Assembly (NCBI GenBank): GCA_948794795.1
Contig: CAQGLR010000083.1
Coordinates: forward strand, 1 to 5,698
Source of the DNA: an uncultured Lachnospiraceae bacterium
Lineage (GTDB): Bacteria; Bacillota; Clostridia; Lachnospirales; Lachnospiraceae
Length of the DNA: 5,698 nt
Direction of reading: 5' to 3'
The notes beneath the pieces were generated by a model. The model saw only the letters and a program-made list of their open reading frames with translations. It was not told the origin of the DNA and searched no databases. Both the position numbers and the translations under genes were made by a program. The first letter of the stretch is position 1, and every line of letters begins with the position of its first letter. Shown in pieces: positions 1-3,800 of this stretch.

Positions 1-74
1 GACTTCCATACAGCAATTTTACCAGGATTGCTTGCTTAAGTTCGCACTTATGGGTTCAAGTCCCTTCTTCCGCA
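1..74 (+). tRNA. 3' part of a class II (tRNA-Leu-like) tRNA gene, 5' end outside window
   Basis: A T-arm is visible at 50-66, with loop TTCAAGT (55-61) closed by three G-C pairs. The 3' acceptor strand CTTCCGC (67-73) is followed by discriminator A74, and CCA is not encoded. A hairpin AAGT-TCGC-ACTT (38-49) fits the long variable arm of class II tRNAs. An acceptor strand CTTCCGC with discriminator A suits a bacterial tRNA-Leu. Oddities: the T-stem has a T51:T65 mismatch. The only stem in the anticodon position (12-18 with 26-32, one T:G pair) would expose loop TTACCAG, whose centre is not a Leu anticodon, and no normal D-arm is evident in the first bases. It may be a real but unusual tRNA, a decayed copy, or a tRNA 3' end left as an integration (att) site. 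The terminator directly behind it favours a transcribed unit. Confidence 0.5.
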
Positions 75-81
75 TTACTTG

Positions 82-108
82 AAAGCCTTGTGAAATAAGG
101 CTTTTTTT
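82..108 (+). terminator. Rho-independent terminator behind the tRNA-like gene
   Basis: An 8-bp stem (AAAGCCTT at 82-89 with AAGGCTTT at 97-104) encloses a 7-nt loop, GTGAAAT. A run of seven T residues (102-108) follows. It lies 8 nt after the tRNA discriminator base, so it would end the tRNA transcript. Confidence 0.85.
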
Positions 109-161
109 GATTTTAAAAAATCTGCTGGCAGCCAGTATTTTAGTAATAGGAGGTAATTAAA

Positions 162-362
162 ATGGCAAATGAAAAATTTACTGTTAAGCAAAAAAAATGT
201 ATTGCAAAAGTTAATCCATCTGGCAAGGATGTAGAGTATTTGAGTGTTATTACTGAAACAAGTAAGTCTACAGTTTATAAGGCTAGACGAGAAGGGAACT
301 TGTTAAATCAAATTGAAGCCTATGAGGATAAAAGAAATCCCATTTTTTTTAGAAAAAAATAA
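162..362 (+). CDS. Small putative helix-turn-helix protein (phBC6A51-like)
   Basis: A 66-residue protein. The start is well supported by AGGAGGT at 148-154, 7 nt before the ATG. It begins with a basic FTVKQKK segment and carries SKSTVYKARREGN (residues 34-46), which reads like the recognition helix of a small DNA-binding domain. The overall pattern (TxKQKK... then STVYKxRxEG... then a short acidic/basic tail) resembles phBC6A51-type helix-turn-helix proteins, known mainly from phages and integrative elements. That family match is from memory of the pattern, not a search. No membrane segment or signal peptide is seen. It is a single-gene unit between two terminators, 88 nt downstream of the tRNA-like 3' end, and I see no convincing promoter. 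The position suits a relic of an element integrated at a tRNA gene. The existence of the gene is fairly sure; its function is not. Confidence 0.7.
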   Translation: MANEKFTVKQKKCIAKVNPSGKDVEYLSVITETSKSTVYKARREGNLLNQIEAYEDKRNPIFFRKK

Positions 363-383
363 GAAATAGCATATAAAACCTGG

Positions 384-428
384 ATCTGCCATATATTTCA
401 GATAAAAATATATGGCAGGTATTTTTTT
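384..428 (+). terminator. Strong rho-independent terminator after the small HTH gene
   Basis: A 15-bp stem (384-398 with 406-420, one T:G wobble, core CTGCCATATATTT) has a 7-nt loop CAGATAA and is followed by ATTTTTTT. It begins 21 nt after the stop codon at 362. Its 3' arm and T-run also form part of the AT-stem hairpin motif that recurs at 1880 and 3006, so the two structures overlap and compete here. Confidence 0.85.
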
Positions 429-430
429 AT
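402..430. repeat. Boundary hairpin motif, copy 1 of 3
   Basis: ATAAAAATA (402-410), spacer TATGGCAGG, then TATTTTTTTAT (420-430). The same motif, with the same spacer, recurs at 1880-1908 upstream of the second Rpn gene, and in a degenerate form at 3006-3034 after it. In this copy the T-run has two extra T residues, so the AT stem is imperfect. The right half also serves the upstream terminator. Confidence 0.6.
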
Positions 431-484
431 TTATAACAGAATGTATAAAAATATTTACCCATATAATAAACTATATATACCAGC

Positions 485-492
485 TTAAACAT
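485..492. repeat. Left target-site duplication of the MITE (TTAAACAT)
   Basis: The octamer TTAAACAT directly abuts the left inverted repeat and recurs at 708-715 directly beyond the right one. The corresponding unduplicated site in the second cassette is TTAAGTAT at 1976-1983. Confidence 0.8.
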
Positions 493-507
493 GATAGTGT
501 AACTTTA
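493..507 (+). repeat. Left terminal inverted repeat of the MITE
   Basis: GATAGTGTAACTTTA, a perfect reverse complement of 692-706. Similarity continues weakly inward: CCAGG then AAACTT on the left, CTGGA then AAAACTT on the reverse strand of the right end. Longer, partly decayed subterminal homology is therefore possible. Confidence 0.85.
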
Positions 508-691
508 TCCAGGAAACTTTTGTAAAAAAGTGATAAACGATGTGCTTTTTTATGATACAATATAATCAGCGGCTTTATTTCCAGACCACACTGCCTTTTG
601 GAAAAATCTTTGAAATTGCCATATCAAAGCTTATATGTAATATCATGTTAAAAAAAATCCTACAATATATATAAGTTTTCATATATCCAGT

Positions 692-706
692 TAAAGTTAC
701 ACTATC
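692..706 (-). repeat. Right terminal inverted repeat of the MITE
   Basis: TAAAGTTACACTATC on the plus strand, the perfect reverse complement of the left repeat at 493-507. Confidence 0.85.
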
Positions 707-707
707 T

Positions 708-715
708 TTAAACAT
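708..715. repeat. Right target-site duplication of the MITE (TTAAACAT)
   Basis: An exact copy of 485-492. It ends 6 nt before the -35 hexamer of the first Rpn promoter, so the insertion left the core promoter intact. Confidence 0.8.
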
Positions 716-721
716 AACTTC

Positions 722-750
722 TTGTAACAGACAGGCAGTAATGGTATAAT
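722..750 (+). promoter_or_regulatory. Sigma70-type promoter of the first Rpn gene
   Basis: A -35 of TTGTAA (722-727), a 17-bp spacer and a -10 of TATAAT (745-750). The same two hexamers with the same spacing occur at 1990-2018 before the second Rpn gene, although the spacer sequences differ; this conservation supports function. The leader to the ATG at 779 is short, about 20 nt after the expected start site. Confidence 0.75.
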
Positions 751-778
751 TAAAATAAAAAGAAAGTGTTTATTTTAA

Positions 779-1651
779 ATGAGAAAAACAGATAGGGAAA
801 ATACTAACCCAAACAGAAAATACAAAGACTCTGTGTTTACTGCATTATTCAGCAGCAAAGAAAGCCTTTTAGAATTATATAAAGTTCTCCACCCTGAAGA
901 TACGGAAGTAACAACAGATGATATTGAAGAAATTGCACTGGAGAATGTACTTTTAATACGCAGGTATAATGACGCTGCAATGGGTGTAAGGGATAAACTT
1001 ATTATACTTTCAGAACACCAGTCTACAATTAACCCTAACATGCCAGTAAGGATTTTGTTATACATAGCAGGGGAATATGAGAAAATAATAAAAAGGAATG
1101 GTGATTATAAATCATTGTATTCCAGTAAGCTTATAACGCTCCCTGCCCCTGAATTTTATGTTGTTTATACAGGCAATAATGAATGTGTGGACTACATGCA
1201 CTTAACAGATGCTTTTCCAGAGGAGTACAGAAACAGTTCATTTTTAAACCTGGATATAAAAGTAATAAAAGATGAAGATAAAAACAATATACTTGGTGGT
1301 TACATTGCATTTGTAAAGAAAGCTGAAAAGTTAAAACGTACACAGGGATATACATTTACAAAGGCACTTAAGGAAGCTGTAGCGTGGTGCAGGGAAGAAA
1401 ACATACTTGCTGGTTTTATGGAAGAAAGGAGCGAAGAAATGATGGAGCTTATGTTAGAAGAATGGAATATTGAAGACGCAATAAAATACAACAGGGAAGA
1501 AGGCAGGGAAGAAGGTATAGAAGAAGGTATGAAAAAAGGCATGGTTTATGCGTATTATGAAATGAATATGAATACCAATGAAATAGCCAGAAAAGTACAT
1601 CTTACAGAGGCAGAGGTGCTTGAAATTATCAGTAAAAAAGAGAAACAGTAA
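779..1651 (+). CDS. Rpn-family PD-(D/E)XK nuclease / putative transposase, copy 1
   Basis: A 290-residue protein of the Rpn (recombination-promoting nuclease, PDDEXK transposase-like) family, of usual length. Visible landmarks: the N-terminal KDSVFTALF motif with D17, the acidic residue D65 in RRYND, and the strand IILSEHQSTINPNMP with E79-x-Q81, together the expected PD-(D/E)XK nuclease centre. A helical region follows, then four tandem tetrapeptides REEG-REEG-IEEG-MKKG (239-254) and a short helix-turn-helix-like tail (NTNEIARKVHLTEAEV). Family members cut DNA and raise RecA-independent recombination in E. coli, and some defend against phage as toxins. The start is ATG 779; its ribosome site is weak (AGAAAG, 12 nt away). 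It is monocistronic, with promoter 722-750 and a MITE upstream. It is 100% identical to the downstream paralogue over residues 30-270 but differs at both ends. No key residue is missing, so it looks intact. Confidence 0.92.
   Translation: MRKTDRENTNPNRKYKDSVFTALFSSKESLLELYKVLHPEDTEVTTDDIEEIALENVLLIRRYNDAAMGVRDKLIILSEHQSTINPNMPVRILLYIAGEYEKIIKRNGDYKSLYSSKLITLPAPEFYVVYTGNNECVDYMHLTDAFPEEYRNSSFLNLDIKVIKDEDKNNILGGYIAFVKKAEKLKRTQGYTFTKALKEAVAWCREENILAGFMEERSEEMMELMLEEWNIEDAIKYNREEGREEGIEEGMKKGMVYAYYEMNMNTNEIARKVHLTEAEVLEIISKKEKQ
1426..1431 (+). promoter_or_regulatory. Internal Shine-Dalgarno for the C-terminal Rpn product, copy 1
   Basis: AAGGAG lies exactly 7 nt before the in-frame ATG at 1439 and 10 nt before a second ATG at 1442. 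It is a much better match and spacing than anything in front of the full-length start at 779. That supports separate translation of the C-terminal domain. Confidence 0.6.
1439..1651 (+). CDS. Predicted intragenic RpnS-like antitoxin, copy 1 (70 aa)
   Basis: An in-frame internal start (Met221 of the full-length protein; Met222 follows) gives a 70-residue C-terminal protein with stop at 1651. Its ribosome site is AAGGAG, 7 nt upstream. The product is a charged helix carrying the four tetrapeptides REEG/REEG/IEEG/MKKG (its residues 19-34), followed by the tail NTNEIARKVHLTEAEVLEII. Published work on Rpn proteins describes just this: a small C-terminal protein translated from within the gene, with four-residue repeats in the dimerisation helix, which blocks the toxic full-length protein. 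What the sequence shows is the start signal and the repeats; that it is made and acts as an antitoxin is inference from the family. The alternative is that Met221 is simply internal and the purine-rich codons for Glu/Arg mimic a ribosome site. Confidence 0.55.
   Translation: MMELMLEEWNIEDAIKYNREEGREEGIEEGMKKGMVYAYYEMNMNTNEIARKVHLTEAEVLEIISKKEKQ
1493..1540 (+). repeat. 12-bp repeat array encoding REEG-REEG-IEEG-MKKG, copy 1
   Basis: Four in-frame 12-bp units; the first three share the core GAAGAAGG(C/T). They encode residues 239-254. In Rpn genes the number of such units varies between strains, in the part of the protein that forms the dimer helix. The near-identical short units are open to replication slippage. 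Confidence 0.8.
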
Positions 1652-1879
1652 GAAAACAGTTTACAACATGGAATTATAGTTTTATAATGAGTTGTTGCAT
1701 TAGGAAACATATATAAGGTATAGCAGTTTAACATTTCCATATATAATATATCTTCAGTTTATTCTGTGTTTATGTAGCAATCCCATTAATTAGATAACAG
1801 ATAAAAGTAACTTCTGGCTGCCAATTAAAAAACTAGAATATTAGTATATCTGATGGTATGCAATTGGTATGAAGTTTTA

Positions 1880-1908
1880 ATAAAAAATATATGGCAGGTA
1901 TTTTTTAT
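1880..1908. repeat. Boundary hairpin motif, copy 2 of 3
   Basis: ATAAAAAATA (1880-1889) and TATTTTTTAT (1899-1908) form a perfect 10-bp AT stem around the loop TATGGCAGG. The loop and right arm match 411-430. The long left arm of the terminator at 384 is absent here, so only the AT stem remains. It could act as a weak bidirectional terminator between cassettes or mark the duplication edge. Confidence 0.65.
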
Positions 1909-1975
1909 ATTTACAATTTATAACTACAGATATAAGCAAGCCATGTACTAACCATAATAAACTATAGAGATAGTT

Positions 1976-1983
1976 TTAAGTAT
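1976..1983. other. Empty-site equivalent of the MITE target
   Basis: TTAAGTAT stands where the first cassette has TTAAACAT-MITE-TTAAACAT. It is 22 nt from the start of the shared ATAATAAACTATA block and 14 nt from the start of the -35, the same distances as in the first cassette once the insertion is removed. Confidence 0.75.
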
Positions 1984-1989
1984 GACTTC

Positions 1990-2018
1990 TTGTAACAGGT
2001 TTGTACTAATGGTATAAT
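1990..2018 (+). promoter_or_regulatory. Sigma70-type promoter of the second Rpn gene
   Basis: TTGTAA (1990-1995), a 17-bp spacer and TATAAT (2013-2018), with the same hexamers and spacing as the first cassette. This copy is not preceded by the MITE, so the two genes share a core promoter but differ in upstream DNA. Confidence 0.75.
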
Positions 2019-2049
2019 AAAAAGAAAATGGAAGGCAGTTATTATAGTT

Positions 2050-2937
2050 ATGGAGAAGGAAGATACAGGCAGTACCAGACCAGACAGTATTAAACCAAAC
2101 AGAAAATATAAGGACTCTGTATTCACTGCATTGTTTGGCAGTAAAGAAACCCTTTTAGAATTATATAAGGTTCTCCACCCTGAAGATACGGAAGTAACAA
2201 CAGATGATATTGAAGAAATTGCACTGGAGAATGTACTTTTAATACGCAGGTATAATGACGCTGCAATGGGTGTAAGGGATAAACTTATTATACTTTCAGA
2301 ACACCAGTCTACAATTAACCCTAACATGCCAGTAAGGATTTTGTTATACATAGCAGGGGAATATGAGAAAATAATAAAAAGGAATGGTGATTATAAATCA
2401 TTGTATTCCAGTAAGCTTATAACGCTCCCTGCCCCTGAATTTTATGTTGTTTATACAGGCAATAATGAATGTGTGGACTACATGCACTTAACAGATGCTT
2501 TTCCAGAGGAGTACAGAAACAGTTCATTTTTAAACCTGGATATAAAAGTAATAAAAGATGAAGATAAAAACAATATACTTGGTGGTTACATTGCATTTGT
2601 AAAGAAAGCTGAAAAGTTAAAACGTACACAGGGATATACATTTACAAAGGCACTTAAGGAAGCTGTAGCGTGGTGCAGGGAAGAAAACATACTTGCTGGT
2701 TTTATGGAAGAAAGGAGCGAAGAAATGATGGAGCTTATGTTAGAAGAATGGAATATTGAAGACGCAATAAAATACAACAGGGAAGAAGGCAGGGAAGAAG
2801 GTATAGAAGAAGGTATGAAAAAAGGCATGGTTTATGCGTATTATGAAATGAATATGAATACCAACGAAATAGCCAAAAAAGTGCAGCTTACAGAAGCAGA
2901 GGTGCTTGAAATTATCAGGAAGAAAGATATGCAGTAA
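2050..2937 (+). CDS. Rpn-family PD-(D/E)XK nuclease / putative transposase, copy 2
   Basis: A 295-residue paralogue of the gene at 779. It has an unrelated, 5-residue-longer N-terminal leader (through residue 15) and the same nuclease centre: D22 in KDSVFTALF, D70 in RRYND, and E84-x-Q86 in SEHQS. The tetrapeptide array lies at 244-259. Against copy 1 it differs in the N-terminal segment (for example FGSKET for FSSKES) and at five of the last 20 residues (K276, Q279, R290, D293, M294). Everything between is identical. Most base differences in the shared 5' coding segment are synonymous (8 of 10), so both copies were under purifying selection while they diverged. The start is ATG 2050; the nearest purine-rich site (GGAAGG, 2030-2035) is 14 nt away, so full-length translation may be weak. 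The promoter is at 1990-2018. No frameshift or lost catalytic residue is seen. Confidence 0.92.
   Translation: MEKEDTGSTRPDSIKPNRKYKDSVFTALFGSKETLLELYKVLHPEDTEVTTDDIEEIALENVLLIRRYNDAAMGVRDKLIILSEHQSTINPNMPVRILLYIAGEYEKIIKRNGDYKSLYSSKLITLPAPEFYVVYTGNNECVDYMHLTDAFPEEYRNSSFLNLDIKVIKDEDKNNILGGYIAFVKKAEKLKRTQGYTFTKALKEAVAWCREENILAGFMEERSEEMMELMLEEWNIEDAIKYNREEGREEGIEEGMKKGMVYAYYEMNMNTNEIAKKVQLTEAEVLEIIRKKDMQ
2712..2717 (+). promoter_or_regulatory. Internal Shine-Dalgarno for the C-terminal Rpn product, copy 2
   Basis: AAGGAG, 7 nt before the in-frame ATG at 2725. It lies inside the homogenised tract, so it is not independent evidence beyond copy 1. Confidence 0.6.
2725..2937 (+). CDS. Predicted intragenic RpnS-like antitoxin, copy 2 (70 aa)
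   Basis: An in-frame internal start at Met226 of the full-length protein gives a 70-residue C-terminal product with the same helix and tetrapeptide array as its counterpart from copy 1. Its last 20 residues begin KKVQLTEAEV and differ from copy 1 at five positions. If these small proteins block the nuclease, as reported for Rpn systems, the repeat-bearing helix is common to both and cross-neutralisation is likely. The tails are the only part that could give specificity. Expression and activity are inferred; the ribosome site and reading frame are seen. Confidence 0.55.
   Translation: MMELMLEEWNIEDAIKYNREEGREEGIEEGMKKGMVYAYYEMNMNTNEIAKKVQLTEAEVLEIIRKKDMQ
2779..2826 (+). repeat. 12-bp repeat array encoding REEG-REEG-IEEG-MKKG, copy 2
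   Basis: The same four units as 1493-1540, encoding residues 244-259. The equal unit number in the two paralogues is explained by the shared homogenised tract. Confidence 0.8.
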
Positions 2938-3005
2938 AAAAAGCAGTTTGCAGTATGGAAGTATAGTTTTATAATGGGTTGTTACAATAAGGAATATACA
3001 ATTAT

Positions 3006-3034
3006 ATAAAAAATATATTATAGGAATTTTTTAT
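3006..3034. repeat. Boundary hairpin motif, degenerate copy 3 of 3
   Basis: ATAAAAAAT (3006-3014) pairs perfectly with ATTTTTTAT (3026-3034), and the right side continues ATTTA as at 1907-1912. The loop ATATTATAGGA has drifted from TATGGCAGG but keeps AGG. It lies 69 nt after the stop of the second Rpn gene and is the best candidate for ending its transcript. Confidence 0.5.
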
Positions 3035-3305
3035 ATTTATTTTTATAATTTGATATAAAGGTGATAAGAAATAAAAATATTATATTTATAGGTTAAATTG
3101 TAGAAACAGATGAAACTGTTAGGAACAGAAATAATCAAAAAATTAGTTTGTAATACAACAGTGTGGAAAAAAACATATGTGGTTTTAGAGTGGAAAAATG
3201 TGTTGTATATAAAATTTGATTTTACAATTTATTGTTTTTTTATGGTAAAAATATACAATATAGCTGTATTTCCACAATGTACCATATATACCATAAGTAC
3301 TCTGC

Positions 3306-3327
3306 AATTCCCATAAAAATGGGAGTT
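3306..3327. other. Hairpin of unknown role
   Basis: AATTCCCAT (3306-3314) pairs with ATGGGAGTT (3319-3327) through nine pairs including one T:G, around an AAAA loop. No T-run follows on either strand, so it is not a typical terminator. Confidence 0.45.
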
Positions 3328-3800
3328 CTGGGGATTGAAAGAAAATTTTAATAATTAATAGGAACAAAAAAATTCAAAATGGGGTAGAATTTTAAAAGGA
3401 TGTGTGATATTATTATCAACAGTAAACTTATTAACCAGTCCTGCCTTTATTTAACAGGCTTGTTTTGACGTAATAAGAAAGTCTGGATAATACAAATATT
3501 ACTATTTTTATAGTACATACATATGTAGGGTTGCACAGGAAGTAAATAATCTTGTGTAGAAACTTTATTGAAGGATTGGTATGTTTATATGGTATCCGTT
3601 GTAGGGCAAAAGATATTTACTTCAAGATGTTGCATTATTAGGTTATGAATATGTAAGTATTCTAGCCTGGTTTAATTTTATATGGTATTATTTTATACTT
3701 AATTAACTCAGCCTGCATATAAAAATTCCAGGTGAATATTTTGCGCTTTACGATTGATATAGATACATAATAAAAATATGAGAAAGGTGGAATCATCGTA

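Larger units (their letters stand above)
493..707. mobile_element. MITE-like non-autonomous insertion, about 215 bp
   Basis: Perfect 15-bp terminal inverted repeats (GATAGTGTAACTTTA at 493-507; its reverse complement at 692-706) are flanked by an 8-bp direct repeat. If the element and one copy of the duplication are removed, 463-492 joined to 716-750 aligns without gaps to 1954-2018 in the second cassette, so the second cassette is an internal empty site. There is no credible ORF inside, so the element would need a transposase in trans. The 8-bp duplication and the GTGTAA-containing end suggest mobilisation by an IS256-type transposase; that is inference. The base next to the right repeat (T707) has no partner on the left, so the exact end could be 706 with a 9-bp imperfect duplication. 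A TATAAT-like hexamer occurs inside at 561-566 without a good -35. Confidence 0.85.
884..1578 (+). repeat. Homogenised tract, copy 1 (identical to 2170-2864)
   Basis: By eye this 695-bp block is base-for-base identical to 2170-2864 (offset 1286). Immediately outside it the two genes differ at about 10 of 75 bases on the 5' side (809-883) and 10 of 73 on the 3' side (1579-1651). It covers the nuclease core, the internal start and the tetrapeptide repeats. Confidence 0.9.
1652..2049 (+). other. Intergenic stretch between the two Rpn genes
   Basis: The first 50 bases or so are homologous to the sequence after the second Rpn gene (a 15-base identity at 1675-1689 and 2962-2976), so they belong to the duplicated cassette. 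About 1710-1879 has no counterpart and no recognisable gene or strong terminator. The second cassette then begins with the boundary hairpin (1880-1908) and an AT-rich leader holding the empty MITE target (1976-1983) and the promoter (1990-2018). Confidence 0.6.
2170..2864 (+). repeat. Homogenised tract, copy 2 (identical to 884-1578)
   Basis: The partner of 884-1578. The edges are sharp: the first mismatch 5' is A883/G2169 and 3' is T1579/C2865. The flanks remain homologous but diverged, as expected of a gene-conversion tract inside an older duplication. Confidence 0.9.
2938..3800 (+). other. 860-bp AT-rich stretch without a convincing gene
   Basis: The first 55 bases or so continue the homology to the sequence after the first Rpn gene. 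The degenerate boundary hairpin is at 3006-3034 and a 9-bp hairpin is at 3306-3327. A possible promoter-like pair, TTGACG (3465-3470) and GATAAT (3486-3491), has a short 15-bp spacer; if used it would give the surface-protein gene a leader of roughly 300 nt. The 3110-3316 frame lacks a ribosome site and protein-like composition. I recognise no riboswitch, RNA gene or decayed third Rpn copy. The end of the stretch holds the ribosome site AAAGGTGG (3783-3790) of the next gene. Confidence 0.5.

Noticed and set aside
493..707. The insert as a small RNA gene or attenuator
   Set aside because: Perfect terminal inverted repeats, the flanking 8-bp duplication and the exact empty-site alignment explain it better as a transposable element.
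1962..2351. Minus-strand frame of 129 codons over the start of the second Rpn gene (and its 96-codon twin at 775-1065)
   Set aside because: Both are antisense shadows of the Rpn coding sequence and have no ribosome site. Their similarity follows from the duplication.
402..3034. CRISPR-like reading of the three repeated hairpins
   Set aside because: The copies are more than 1 kb apart with genes between them, so they are not a short-spacer array.
3110..3316. Plus-strand open frame of 68 codons
   Set aside because: It has no ribosome binding site, an AT-driven composition rich in I/Y/F/T with Cys, and no recognisable pattern. It lies in drifting intergenic sequence.
3035..3800. Decayed third Rpn cassette after the third boundary hairpin
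   Set aside because: No promoter hexamers in the right spacing and none of the KDSVF, RRYND or SEHQST coding motifs could be found in any frame.
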